In this document: positions 31,672 through 40,846 of the stretch, piece after piece
Layout: each line of letters begins with the position of its first letter
Position numbering within the stretch: the stretch's first letter is position 1
From: Xylanibacter rarus
Lineage (GTDB): Bacteria; Bacteroidota; Bacteroidia; Bacteroidales; Bacteroidaceae
Assembly (NCBI RefSeq): GCF_001275135.1
Contig: NZ_LFQU01000018.1
Coordinates: 1 to 64,000, forward strand
Length of the DNA stretch: 64,000 nucleotides
Direction: 5' to 3'
Position numbers and translations under genes: made by a program
The notes under the pieces: generated by a model
The model's input: only the letters and a program-made list of their open reading frames with translations
Told to the model about the DNA's origin: nothing
Databases searched by the model: none

Positions 31672-33706
31672 CGGGCTGGCGGTATTCAAACACTACCTGC
31701 CCGGAAACTGGCGCATAGGTCGCAACTTCCTTAACCCGCTGTACGAGGACAGCAAGGCTTCCTGCAACATCTACTTCGACCGCCGGGGCGGTATCTACAA
31801 GATGAAAGACTTCGGCAACGACAGTTACAGCGGCGACTGCTTCTTCCTCGTGGGGCAGTTAAAGGGGCTGGACTGCAACCGGGCGGCTGACTTCGTGGAG
31901 ATACTGGAAATCATTGACCGGGATTTGGGCTTGGGGCTGGCTTCCGGCACTCCGGTTTCCGTTCCCCCGGCAACCGTCCGCCGGGCAGAGCCGGACAAAC
32001 CCGAAGAAAAGCCCGAAAAGCCCGTCAAGCCCTACCAGTTCCGGGAACAGAAATTTCCGCTTGCCGAACTGGTGTACTGGCAACAGTACGGCATCACGCC
32101 CGAACTGCTGGAACATTACAAGGTCTGCTCGCTCCGGGAATACAACAGCGAAACGGCAGAGGGCAAACCGTACACCTACACTTCATCGGTGGCAGAACCC
32201 ATGTACGGCTACAAGGGCAAACAGTACATCAAGCTGCACCGCCCGTTCTCCACGCCCCGCTTCCTCTATGGCGGCAGCTTCGGCGAAAACTACTGTTTCG
32301 GGCTGGAGCAACTGCCCGCCAAAGGCGACACGCTATTCATCACGGGCGGCGAGAAAGACGTGCTTTCGCTGGCGGCGCATGGTTTTCACGCTATCTGCTT
32401 CAACAGCGAAACGGTGACGATACCGCCAACGCTGGTTTATCGGCTGACGTTCCGCTTCAAGCACATCGTCCTGCTCTTTGACATGGACAAGACGGGCAGG
32501 GAAAGCTCACGCAAGCAGGAAAAACTATTGGAAGAATTTGGCGTGAAACGCCTGCTGCTCCCGCTTCCGGGAACGAAAGAGGAAAAGGACATATCCGACT
32601 ACTTCAAAGCCGGGAACACCCGTGAAGATTTCCTGAAACTGTTTATCGAATTTTTAGACAACCTGTATAGCGACACATTGATTATGCTTAAATCGTGCGA
32701 GATAGATTTCAACAACCCGCCCGCCAAAGCGCAAGAGATTATTTCGGCGGGTGACGTTCCGTTAGGAACACAAGGCAACCTGTTCGGCATCACCGGGGGC
32801 GAGGGAACGGGAAAGAGCAATTATGTAGCCGCAATCGTGGCGGGCTGCATCTGCCCGGCTGGTGCGGACATAGATACGCTGGGCATACAGATAACCGCCA
32901 ACGGCAGGCACAAGGCGGTCTTGCTATATGACACCGAACAGTCGGAAGTGCAACTGTTCAAGAATGTAAGCAACCTGCTGGCACGTGCCAAACAGCCGGA
33001 CAAACCCGATGAGCTGAAAGCGTTCTGCCTGACGGGTATGTCACGCAAGGAACGCCTGAACGCCATTGTGCAGAGCATGGATAAGTTTTACTACCAGTAC
33101 GGCGGCATCCAGTTGGTCGTCATTGACGGCATCGCCGACCTTGTTAAGAGTGCCAACGATGAAGCGGAAAGCGTGGCGGTAATAGATGAACTTTATCGGT
33201 TGGCGGGCATCTACAACACCTGTATTCTTTGTGTGCTACACTTTGTACCGAACGGCTTGAAACTGCGGGGACATTTGGGCAGCGAGTTGCAGCGTAAGGC
33301 GGCTACAATCCTTTCGATAGAGAAAGACGAAGAACCCGCCCAGTCGGTCGTGAAAGCCCTGAAAGTAAGGGACGGAAGCCCGCTGGACGTTCCTCTGATG
33401 CTCTTTGCTTGGGACGAGGAAGCCGGGATGCACGTGTACAAGGGCGAGAAGCCCCGTGAGGAAAAGGAGAAGCGCAAGGAAAGGGAACTGGTGAATGTCG
33501 CACGTGACATCTTCGGGCGGCAGACACGCATCACCTACATAGACCTTTGCGAGCAGTTGCAGCAGGTCTTGGACATCAAGGAACGCACCGCAAAGAGCTA
33601 TATCCGCTTCATGCGGGAAAGGGACATCATCACCAAAGACACGGCGAACCAAAGCTGTTTTGTCATCGGTTCATATAATCTTCGATGGAACACAAGTTGT
33701 CCATAA
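31634..33706 (+). CDS. Bifunctional primase/helicase (Toprim plus RecA-like)
   Basis: This 690-residue protein combines an N-terminal CHC2-like region without the full zinc ligands (NIYFDRRGGIYKMKDFG), a Toprim domain (LFITGGEKDVLSLAAHGFHA about 236; LLFDMDKTG about 282), and a RecA-like ATPase (Walker A GGEGTGKSNY about 391; Walker B IQLVVIDGIADLV about 490). A winged-helix-like C-terminus completes it. It would prime or unwind ICE DNA during replication after transfer or excision. Translation is coupled to the HTH gene by a 38-base overlap. It may make up for the absence of TraP-type primase in the tra operon; that is inference. Confidence 0.8.
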   Translation: MLRKEEILERTSNGLAVFKHYLPGNWRIGRNFLNPLYEDSKASCNIYFDRRGGIYKMKDFGNDSYSGDCFFLVGQLKGLDCNRAADFVEILEIIDRDLGLGLASGTPVSVPPATVRRAEPDKPEEKPEKPVKPYQFREQKFPLAELVYWQQYGITPELLEHYKVCSLREYNSETAEGKPYTYTSSVAEPMYGYKGKQYIKLHRPFSTPRFLYGGSFGENYCFGLEQLPAKGDTLFITGGEKDVLSLAAHGFHAICFNSETVTIPPTLVYRLTFRFKHIVLLFDMDKTGRESSRKQEKLLEEFGVKRLLLPLPGTKEEKDISDYFKAGNTREDFLKLFIEFLDNLYSDTLIMLKSCEIDFNNPPAKAQEIISAGDVPLGTQGNLFGITGGEGTGKSNYVAAIVAGCICPAGADIDTLGIQITANGRHKAVLLYDTEQSEVQLFKNVSNLLARAKQPDKPDELKAFCLTGMSRKERLNAIVQSMDKFYYQYGGIQLVVIDGIADLVKSANDEAESVAVIDELYRLAGIYNTCILCVLHFVPNGLKLRGHLGSELQRKAATILSIEKDEEPAQSVVKALKVRDGSPLDVPLMLFAWDEEAGMHVYKGEKPREEKEKRKERELVNVARDIFGRQTRITYIDLCEQLQQVLDIKERTAKSYIRFMRERDIITKDTANQSCFVIGSYNLRWNTSCP

Positions 33707-33809
33707 GCGTATGGATAAAACTTGTGTAATTCATGTGCTTGTGTCCTGCCCTGTTGTGAAACACGGCAGGATTTTTTCTGTTTGCACGTGAAAATTCAGG
33801 GTATTTGCT

Positions 33810-33817
33810 TAACTTTG
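33810..33817 (+). promoter_or_regulatory. -7 promoter box in the primase-DHFR gap
   Basis: TAACTTTG, a perfect TAnnTTTG box, lies 296 nt before the DHFR-like ATG. Its transcript would run through the structured segment 33890-34072. Confidence 0.5.
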
Positions 33818-33889
33818 CAGAAGTTACACGAAAAAAGTAACGGCAGTTGGACGGCGGTTGCCGGAATATTGCCTTTATATATAACATAT

Positions 33890-34072
33890 ACGTTCGCCGA
33901 ACGTCCCAAAGTAGAAAACTGGCACTTTTCAAAATGTGGGGATATTCAGCGCAGGATATGCTATGCGTTTGTCATAGCGTGGCTGCACTGTTTCCACATT
34001 TGGGTATGCCAGTACCTCTACTTTGAAACAGCGTCATGCCACGCTTTCTTTTTGGGGTGGCGGCTAACGTGC
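33890..34072 (+). ncRNA. Candidate structured RNA or complex regulatory leader
   Basis: Inside a 405-bp gene-free gap lie a 15-bp perfect palindrome ACGTTCGCCGAACGT (33890-33904), a long-range pairing of AAAGTAG...ACTGGCA...AATGTGG with CCACATT...TGCCAGT...CTACTTT (33907-34025), an inner GCTATG/CATAGC hairpin, and AGCGTGGC/GCCACGCT pairing. A promoter lies upstream. The fold could be a leader controlling the DHFR-like gene, a small RNA or a replication origin. I recognise no known RNA family. Confidence 0.4.
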
Positions 34073-34112
34073 CAAGACAGTAGGGATTTATATCACTTTA
34101 ATACCTGACAAT

Positions 34113-34631
34113 ATGGAACAAATCAAAGCGCACATCGCCGTATCGCTGGACGGGCATACCGCCACGCCGGACTATGAACTGGACTGGTTGCCTGATAAAG
34201 TAAAAGCTATCATCGGCAAATACTATTTGGATGCGGATTGCCTGCTTATGGGGGCGAACACCTATAACTACATCTTTGAACACTGGGGCGGGTGGCCGCA
34301 CAAAAGCAAGCGGTCTTTTGTGGTGTCACACTACGACACCAACGTGACGCCGGACTGCGGCGTGGAGTTCCTGACCGAAGAACCGCTGCAAAGGGTCTAT
34401 GAACTGAAACAGAAAACCGACATATTGGTAGTTGGCGGCGGCAAGCTGCTTACTTCATTGATTAAAGCCGGATTGCTGGACAGCCTGACTATCTACACCG
34501 TCCCAGTCATGGCGGGCAAAGGCATCGGCTTTATCGGGGAAACATTCGGCTCACATTGGAAACTCTCGGAAAGCAGGGTGCTGGATAACGGGGTGGTCTG
34601 TTCGACCTACCTGTTTGGCGGGAGCGTATAA
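34113..34631 (+). CDS. Dihydrofolate reductase/RibD C-terminal-like protein
   Basis: This 172-residue protein has the DHFR-like fold of the RibD C-terminal family: the N-terminal IKAHIAVSLDGHTA, LLMGANTYNYI, and ILVVGGGKLLTSLIKAGLLDSLTIYTVPVMAG, typical NADPH-binding segments. Such proteins are common cargo on Bacteroides elements. Whether it reduces folate, a pteridine or a riboflavin precursor is unknown; it should not be taken as trimethoprim resistance from sequence alone. Confidence 0.8.
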   Translation: MEQIKAHIAVSLDGHTATPDYELDWLPDKVKAIIGKYYLDADCLLMGANTYNYIFEHWGGWPHKSKRSFVVSHYDTNVTPDCGVEFLTEEPLQRVYELKQKTDILVVGGGKLLTSLIKAGLLDSLTIYTVPVMAGKGIGFIGETFGSHWKLSESRVLDNGVVCSTYLFGGSV

Positions 34632-34635
34632 AAAA

Positions 34636-34659
34636 TGCGCCCGGTTCCCGCCGGGCGCA
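34636..34659. terminator. Convergent terminator between DHFR-like gene and topB
   Basis: A GC-rich stem TGCGCCCGG/CCGGGCGCA with a six-base loop lies between the two converging genes, 5 bases after the DHFR-like stop. Confidence 0.6.
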
Positions 34660-34727
34660 ACCACTAAAATTTCAATTATTATAAGTTGTAAAACCTATCA
34701 CAATGAAATTTCAGTGGCAAAGATAGG

Positions 34728-36815
34728 CTATTTCTTCGGTTTCGCTTTCTTTTCGGGAAATGAAAAACCGATATTGAACTGTTCGTCCAGCACAAGCGAA
34801 GCATCGAAAGCCTTGCCGTTCTTGCCCTTGAAGCCCTTGATTAGCCCTGTCTTGCGTTTCGTCGCCAGCTCGACAATCTGCTTGTCGGAAAGCTGCTTGT
34901 CGCACTTGTTGCGGAATATGGTAAGCGTGCAGTCCACGTTGGAACACTTCGCCACTTTCGGGTAGAACAGGATGCGCCCGTTATTGCATTTGGGGCAGGA
35001 ACAAGTTTCGCCATTGGCGATAGATAACTGCACCGATAGCAATTCCGCCGTGATTTGAGCGGCGTACACCTCAATGCCCTTTCGGAACATGTCGGCATCC
35101 ATGCTGCCCGCTTCTATCTTGGCAAGGGCGGTTTCCCACATGCCCGTCATTTCGACATCGGCAATCTTCTTGTCCCTGACAATCCTGTAAACGGCAAGCC
35201 CCTTGTCGGTGGGTACAAGGTTCTTCTTCTCACGCACGATGTACTGGCGGGCGAACAGCGTTTCGATAATCGCCGCACGGGTGGCGGGTGTGCCTATCCC
35301 GGCATCTTTCAGGCTGGCTTTCAGTTCGGCATCTTCCAGTTCCTTTCCGGCGTTCTCCATTGCCGCAAGCAGGCTGCTTTCCGTGTGCAGCGGTTTCGGC
35401 TTGGTCTGCTTTTCGAGCAGATCCACGCCGGAGAGTGGCAAATATTCTCCCTCTTGGAGTGGCGGCAGGCTGGCGGCTTCTTCATCCCCGCCCGTTTCCT
35501 GCTCGCCGAACACGGCACGCCACCCGGCTTCTTTCATCACAGACCCTTTCACCGTGAAGTCGGTATCTCCCCCTGACAGCAAGGCGGTGGTAACGTCTTT
35601 CACGCACTTGCCCGAAAAGGCTTCCAGCATACGCCCGGCTACCAGCTCGTAAACCGCCCGCTCGTCTTTGGAAAGTTCGCCGGGCAGGTTCTCGGTAATG
35701 ATTAAGGCGTGGTGGTCGGTCACTTTGCTATCGTTCACGCTGCGGCGGTTCAGTGCCGCACCGTCCAGCCCGGCGGCATACCCGGCAAAGCGGGGGTATT
35801 GCCCCAGCAGGGCGACACGTTCCGGCATTTCATCGAAAACGTCCTCCGGGATATAGCGGCTTCCAGTTCGGGGGTAGGACATCACTTTCTTTTCATACAG
35901 GCTTTGCGCTATGGAAAGCGTCTTGTCAGCCGAGAAGTTCAGCTTCGTGTTCGCTTCCTTTTGCAGCGTGGTAAGGTCGTACAAAAGCGGCGGTTCTTGA
36001 CAGGCTTCTTTCCTCTCAACGGATTTAACCACAAGTTGCCCGGCATCCTTTACCCGTTGCAGGGCGGCTATGGCTTCGGGCTGCTGTTCCCACTTGGCGG
36101 TCGATTGGGCGGTGAAACTTATTTCCCCGCTGGCGGTCGCCGCTTTGAGTTGCCAAAACTTGGCGGGTACGAAATTCTTGTTCTCCAAATAGCGGCTGCA
36201 TATCATCACGAGCGTGGGTGTCTGCACCCTGCCCAGTGAGAACACCCCCTGCCCGGCGGCAACGCTCAACGCTTGGGTGGCGTTTATCCCTATCAGCCAG
36301 TCCGCTTCGCTGCGGGACTTGGCAGAAAGGTAGAGGTTATCGTAATATTCGCCCGGCTGCAAGTTATCCAGCCCCTCACGGATTGCCTTGTCGGTAAGGC
36401 TGCTTATCCACAGACGCACAAATGGTTTCCGACAGTTCAGGTAATGGAAGATATAGCGGAAGATTAGCTCACCCTCACGCCCGGCATCGGTGGCGACAAT
36501 AATCTTGTCGCACTGGTCGAAAACTTCCTTTATCACTTTCAACTGTTTCAGCACGCCGGGGTCTGCCTTGTAGCCTTTCTCCGCTTTCACCTGACGGGGA
36601 ATTAGCTGGAAATCGGGCGGCAGTATGGGCAGGCTCTCCCTGCGGAAGTTCGCCACGCCGTAGGCTTCCGGCATGGCAAGCTGGATTAAGTGGCCGAACG
36701 CCCATGTCACCATATACCCGTTGCCGGAAAGATAACCGTCATTACGCCCGGTCGCACCGATGATGCGGGCGATGTCCTTTGCCACGCTGGGCTTCTCTGC
36801 TATCAATGCAATCAT
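34728..36815 (-). CDS. topB: DNA topoisomerase III-type (type IA)
   Basis: This 695-residue enzyme matches TopB of Bacteroides elements. The Toprim domain is at the N-terminus (MIALIAEKPSVAKDIARIIG; ATDAGREGELIFRYI about 110). The active-site Tyr is in SYPRTGSRYIPEDVF (about 311). The C-terminus has a zinc-ribbon-like CSCPKCNNGRI with later Cys and a basic tail. It passes single strands to relax or decatenate DNA and probably resolves ICE intermediates. The DUF3945 gene lies 25 bases upstream in the same operon. Confidence 0.9.
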   Translation of the reverse strand: MIALIAEKPSVAKDIARIIGATGRNDGYLSGNGYMVTWAFGHLIQLAMPEAYGVANFRRESLPILPPDFQLIPRQVKAEKGYKADPGVLKQLKVIKEVFDQCDKIIVATDAGREGELIFRYIFHYLNCRKPFVRLWISSLTDKAIREGLDNLQPGEYYDNLYLSAKSRSEADWLIGINATQALSVAAGQGVFSLGRVQTPTLVMICSRYLENKNFVPAKFWQLKAATASGEISFTAQSTAKWEQQPEAIAALQRVKDAGQLVVKSVERKEACQEPPLLYDLTTLQKEANTKLNFSADKTLSIAQSLYEKKVMSYPRTGSRYIPEDVFDEMPERVALLGQYPRFAGYAAGLDGAALNRRSVNDSKVTDHHALIITENLPGELSKDERAVYELVAGRMLEAFSGKCVKDVTTALLSGGDTDFTVKGSVMKEAGWRAVFGEQETGGDEEAASLPPLQEGEYLPLSGVDLLEKQTKPKPLHTESSLLAAMENAGKELEDAELKASLKDAGIGTPATRAAIIETLFARQYIVREKKNLVPTDKGLAVYRIVRDKKIADVEMTGMWETALAKIEAGSMDADMFRKGIEVYAAQITAELLSVQLSIANGETCSCPKCNNGRILFYPKVAKCSNVDCTLTIFRNKCDKQLSDKQIVELATKRKTGLIKGFKGKNGKAFDASLVLDEQFNIGFSFPEKKAKPKK

Positions 36816-36840
36816 AATTCTTTACTTTTTAAGGTGGGTA

Positions 36841-38157
36841 CTACATTTTCATTCCTCTGGACTTCTTGGGCTTGTCCGCTTTCAGGCTCTTGTCCTGCGC
36901 TTTCTCCTGCTTCTCTTTCTGCTTGGCGGTGGGCTTGTCCTGACCCTGTTTCAGCGGCTCTTTGCCCTGCTTGGTGGCTTCGTTGGTCTTGCCCCCCGAA
37001 TTGACCGCTACCTGCGTCCGGCTCTCGGCGGCGGGGGTAACGTCTTTCGGCTGCACCTTGTCGGGGGATTTGCCCTGTGCGCCGGGCTGTACATGACCGT
37101 TGAACTCAACGCCCTTGCCGTCCTTTAGCCCGGCTACCTGCTGCTCTGCGGGCTGCTGTCCCTGCTGCAAGAACTGGACGGCGGCACGGGGCAGGAACTC
37201 CAAGCCACGCTCCACCGCACTGACCTGCAAATAGGCACTGCGCTTCGTGCCGTCCCTGAATTGCAGGTTTTCCATTTTCACCGCTTGCCCGGCTTCAAAG
37301 GCGGCTTTCTGCTCCGGGCTGACTTGCACGTTACAGATTGTATCGGGGCATTTCCACTTGTCAGCCCGCATATACTCCAGTTCGTGCGTGTACCTGTCCC
37401 GGCTGACGAACACGGGGATTTGCTCGCCGCTTTTCGGGTCTTTGATTTCAGCGATGCCGCCCAAGTTGCCAGTGCCTTGCAAGTTGCCCTGTTCCTGCTT
37501 GGTGAACCCGTGTTCATGGAACGGGCGTTGCAACAGTTTCTCGTCCTGCTGCACGCCGTGCAGCTTGGGGACTACCGTGCCGTCCTTAGCCTGATAGAAA
37601 GAGAGCTTGACATCGGTAGGTTTGAGGTAGAAGCCGCCCACCGTCCCCGAAACGGTGTAGGTGTTGCGGGACTTGTAGCCACGCATCACCCGGTCGAAGT
37701 CCTTCGTGTTTTTCAGGGTGTCGGCGGTGATGCCGACTTTTTTCAGGTTCTCCCAGTCGATTTTTGACGGGTCGAAGCGGTAGCCCTGCTTGAACTCGTG
37801 GAAGTCGGGCTTCGGAACTCGAAGCATTTCAGCCCGCTTGTTGCCCTCCGGTGTAGGGTTGCGGTGGTTGTCCTCGATTGCCTTTGCGTCCCGCTCCGCT
37901 TCGGAAGCCTTGACGCTGAACAGTTCCAGCCCGGAAGTGTCCTGATACTTGCGGTAGAAGTTGGAAATGAAGTTGCTGAACACATCGCTGTTCTTGTCCA
38001 CCTGCATGAACTCGCCGCCGTGTGTCGGCGGCACGGTCTGCAAATTGCCCTCCTTGTCGATACCCTTAACGGCACTCACCTTGCCCTGCTGTTTATCCAA
38101 GACCAGCAGCACGTCTTTTTCCTGCCCCTCTGCGGGCGGGGTCATTCTGTTTGCCAT
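36841..38157 (-). CDS. DUF3945/DUF4099 family ICE protein
   Basis: This 438-residue hydrophilic protein fits the DUF4099-DUF3945 proteins found next to topB in Bacteroides conjugative elements: DVLLVLDKQQGKVSAVKGID at the N-terminus, a middle part GITADTLKNTKDFDRVMRGYKS, and DRYTHELEYMRADKWKCPD. The C-terminal 100 residues are Gln/Lys-rich low complexity and end KKSRGMKM. Function is unknown; position suggests DNA handling during transfer. Its upstream leader carries the same 36-bp motif as the leader of traE. Confidence 0.75.
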   Translation of the reverse strand: MANRMTPPAEGQEKDVLLVLDKQQGKVSAVKGIDKEGNLQTVPPTHGGEFMQVDKNSDVFSNFISNFYRKYQDTSGLELFSVKASEAERDAKAIEDNHRNPTPEGNKRAEMLRVPKPDFHEFKQGYRFDPSKIDWENLKKVGITADTLKNTKDFDRVMRGYKSRNTYTVSGTVGGFYLKPTDVKLSFYQAKDGTVVPKLHGVQQDEKLLQRPFHEHGFTKQEQGNLQGTGNLGGIAEIKDPKSGEQIPVFVSRDRYTHELEYMRADKWKCPDTICNVQVSPEQKAAFEAGQAVKMENLQFRDGTKRSAYLQVSAVERGLEFLPRAAVQFLQQGQQPAEQQVAGLKDGKGVEFNGHVQPGAQGKSPDKVQPKDVTPAAESRTQVAVNSGGKTNEATKQGKEPLKQGQDKPTAKQKEKQEKAQDKSLKADKPKKSRGMKM

Positions 38158-38195
38158 AAATAATTGGAATTTTAGTGGTTACGGGAATAGTCCCG
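38158..38195 (-). promoter_or_regulatory. Shared ICE leader motif, copy upstream of the DUF3945 gene
   Basis: Read on the minus strand: CGGGACTATTCCCG, then AACCACTAAAATTCCAATT, then the ATG. The same two blocks in the same order lie upstream of traE at 49198-49233. CGGGactatYCCCG can form a small hairpin. Confidence 0.5.
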
Positions 38196-38197
38196 CC

Positions 38198-38476
38198 CAA
38201 AGGTAGCGACTAAATATGCTATATTTGGACGGGCGGCAAGGGCTGTCCGAATTTGTCCTGCGGTGTCCCGATTTGTCCGGGTGGGATGAAATTCCGCAAC
38301 CATTGGTTGCAGAATTGAAAAGGGCATAAAAAAAGAGAGTGAATGATTTCACTCTCTTTCGATGAACCCTTTGTGAACCCTTTGGTCGTTTTTTGAAATA
38401 GCTAAAACTCAAGTAATTTGCATATTTTGCAAAAGAAAATCATTCGAGTATGAACCATATGTGAACCCTTTAATGG
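38198..38476. repeat. Structured iteron repeat, copy 1 (left edge of cargo slot)
   Basis: In order: GGTAGCGACTAAA, GGCAAGGGCTGTCC, CCGAATTTGTCCTGCGG, a hairpin built on CCGCAACC/GGTTGCAG, and 11-bp iterons TGTGAACCCTT (38361-38385 and 38449-38476). A terminator-like hairpin AAAGAGAGTGAA/TTTCACTCTCTTT (about 38330-38358) lies inside. Copy 2 at 40847-41097 has the same order with diverged sequence. This covers much of the 700-bp gap 38158-38861. Confidence 0.6.
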
Positions 38477-38861
38477 ATTAGCGGGGAACACTGTTTAAGC
38501 GTCATCGCGCTTCGTTAGTAATCTGTTATTGCACTCGTTTCAAATCCCCGATAGATTGGAGTGACATTTCTATGTAGGGAATAGTTTTTAGAATATGGAT
38601 GTTATCTATTGCTTCTTTACCACCCAATGCCAATGCCGATACAAGACATGGAGATTATAGAATAAAAATAATTCATCTTTCTTATTATCAGTCATTTGAA
38701 TATTTTCTGTTTTTCTCTATTTTTGCCATTTTCTGTTATTCAGTACACTTTGAAATATCATTTTCTTTTGTACCTTTGCATCCGCAGAAAACAAAAGAAA
38801 ATCAACTATTTAGTGTAATTACCCGGTTACGGCACCTAAATCGAGATAAAACCTCTAAACA

Positions 38862-38952
38862 ATGGCAATGTTAGAAAATAAAACGAAAGAAAACCCCAAG
38901 CTGGAGCAAAATAAGCTCTCGGACGGTAGAATAAGCCTTTACTTAGAGTATT
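38862..38952 (+). pseudogene. 5' remnant of a Bacteroidetes integrase gene
   Basis: The ORF begins MAMLENKTKENPKLEQNKLSDGRISLYLEYY in outline, which matches the N-terminal arm-binding start of Bacteroidetes tyrosine integrases (kkLsDGRISLYLdyy). After that the frame no longer resembles an integrase. A TACCTTTG promoter box lies upstream near 38773. Shortly downstream, another frame reads KKYLLFLLLFSPVLISCSQQ then stops, the look of a lipoprotein signal without its protein. The region is a junction of gene fragments. Confidence 0.6.
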
Positions 38953-39143
38953 ATTTCCTCCTCAAATTATTAAAAGTAATACTGTCAAAAAGAAATACCT
39001 TTTATTCTTACTCTTTTCGCCAGTACTTATATCTTGCAGTCAACAGAAAAAAGTTTAGTACGGTTTGGATATATAGACAAAAAACAGACTAAACTCCAAA
39101 CATGGAAATTCAGATATTTTTTATACATTTCTCTTATATACAA

Positions 39144-39728
39144 ATGATAGCCGAATTCAATTCATATATGAGTAACATAGACATAGACTTCTTCAAGGAG
39201 TTGTGTCTGAAACATGGAGAGTTACGACATTATAAAAAGAATGAGTTTATTCTCCATGAAGGTGATGCCTGTTCTTTCTTCGGGTTTATCTTATCAGGCG
39301 TAGTCAAATACAGTTGCACCAACCGGACAGAAAACAAGCCGTATAATGTCGGTTTTTCCTTTCCAAATGAATTTATAGCCGATTATCCCACTTGCTTATA
39401 TGGCATGAAATCAGAATTGAATATACAGGCGATAATCCCGTGCGAGATTTACATCTGTTCTTCTACATTCTTACAGCAAAAATTCAAGGAAAATAATGAA
39501 AACCAACGGATAGCCCGTATCGCAGCCGAACAGATGTTTTTCCAATCATATTCACGTTATTTGGATTTATTCAGATTCACACCGGAAGAGCGTTACCTCC
39601 AACTTTTAAAAAAATGCCCTGCAATCCTTCAAATGGTATCACTAAAAGAAATAGCATCCTACCTTAAAATTACACCCATACACATGAGCCGAATCAGACG
39701 CAAGCAAAGTTTTGACAACAAAAAATAA
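39144..39728 (+). CDS. Crp/Fnr family transcriptional regulator
   Basis: This 194-residue regulator has a cyclic-nucleotide-binding-type beta-roll (HYKKNEFILHEGDACSFFGFILSGVVKYS) and a C-terminal HTH (VSLKEIASYLKITPIHMSRIRRKQ). No Cys cluster for an Fe-S cluster is present. An upstream in-frame ATG (39102) is possible, but MIAEFNSYMSNIDIDFFKEL is the usual family start. AT-rich composition and position between the two iteron repeats mark it as cargo gained by the ICE. The neighbouring lipoprotein gene may be its target; that is inference. Confidence 0.78.
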   Translation: MIAEFNSYMSNIDIDFFKELCLKHGELRHYKKNEFILHEGDACSFFGFILSGVVKYSCTNRTENKPYNVGFSFPNEFIADYPTCLYGMKSELNIQAIIPCEIYICSSTFLQQKFKENNENQRIARIAAEQMFFQSYSRYLDLFRFTPEERYLQLLKKCPAILQMVSLKEIASYLKITPIHMSRIRRKQSFDNKK

Positions 39729-39882
39729 ACATAGGTTTAGAAATTTACATTCATAACAATATTCCAAGAGTATCTTAATCTGCCAAAGAATTCTTCTTTT
39801 TATCTTTGTCTTATCTTTGGTTGGTTCAACGAAGAGACAAAATAAAGATTGAATGAGTTAAACAAGAGATTAAAAAAAGAAT

Positions 39883-40293
39883 ATGAAAACAAAAGAAATT
39901 CTTGGAATACTTATGCTATTCCTCTGTACATTCAGCTTTATAAGCTGCGACGATGATAATGAACAGACAAATGAATTAACCCCCGAAGCACTTTATCAGA
40001 CTTCATGGCGTGGAACAGGGCATTGTGAGGCTTGGACAGTACAAAATATGGGGGTCGGTATGCAATTTGTAGATACTCGGAAAGGGAAAGTAAATTGGGA
40101 AGGTTACGATGAAATTGATATTACTTATACAATAGAAGGGAAATATATCACATTTAATAGCAATGCTTTATATTTGGGTGGAGCCCCTTGGATTATCAAA
40201 AGCTATACCCAAAAACATATAACCATTATACAGAATGAAATTAGTCCAGATAAAGAGAAAGTAGCTACAATTGAATTAGAGAAAATAGATTAA
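39883..40293 (+). CDS. Lipocalin-like lipoprotein
   Basis: This 136-residue protein has a lipoprotein signal (lipobox FISC, followed by DDDNE, a surface-export-like acidic stretch) and a beta-rich body beginning LYQTSWRGTGHCEAW, similar to small lipocalin-like proteins of Bacteroidales. It would be anchored in the outer membrane, perhaps surface-exposed. The ligand is unknown. It follows the Crp-like regulator by 154 bases. Confidence 0.6.
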   Translation: MKTKEILGILMLFLCTFSFISCDDDNEQTNELTPEALYQTSWRGTGHCEAWTVQNMGVGMQFVDTRKGKVNWEGYDEIDITYTIEGKYITFNSNALYLGGAPWIIKSYTQKHITIIQNEISPDKEKVATIELEKID

Positions 40294-40575
40294 ACTGAAT
40301 CATGGGAACATTAAGTTGCATAAATGTATGCTACAACAGAACAATGAGAACCGTGAGATTTGCAAATTGAGCAAAGAAAGTCATAAATACCTTGTAAATA
40401 AAGGAAAAAATGCAGATTCATCTAATATTCCTTTATGTGCTATTATCGGGCTGGTCTATGGGCTGAAACACAAGGAAAAGAGATTCACCTTGTTCTTTTG
40501 TATAGGATTGGTTATTGGGTTAGGATGAGCAATTTATATGCTACTGCTAATAAGGTCAATGTAAATCAAAGGAAT

Positions 40576-40788
40576 ATGAAACTGAAATATATATTGAATG
40601 CTATACTATTTGTTTTGGCATTATCTTTTTTGTCTATGTGTATATTTAAGACTACAGAGTTAAGTTTAAAATGTATGCAATTTGCTGTATCTATCTCTTG
40701 TATAGGAGCAATGTTTTCTACAAAAAGATATAGATACATATTTGCATCTATTGCTTTAATCATTATAGGAATATCTTTTTCACTTTAA
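40576..40788 (+). CDS. Small two-helix membrane protein
   Basis: This 70-residue peptide, MKLKYILNAILFVLALSFLS at its start, has two to three hydrophobic helices and a short basic loop (STKRYRYIF). It lies in the AT-rich cargo slot. A longer frame runs upstream from 40435, but that part looks non-coding. The family is not recognised; confidence rests on the coherent membrane pattern only. Confidence 0.4.
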   Translation: MKLKYILNAILFVLALSFLSMCIFKTTELSLKCMQFAVSISCIGAMFSTKRYRYIFASIALIIIGISFSL

Positions 40789-40846
40789 ATGTCCATAATA
40801 ACGATAATGATTTGATTATTGAATGGTATAATAATAGTCCAGTCTA

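Noticed and set aside
34113-34631. Trimethoprim-resistance dfr gene
   Set aside because: The protein is of the RibD C-terminal/DHFR-like family, not a recognised resistance-type DHFR; sequence does not support a resistance call.
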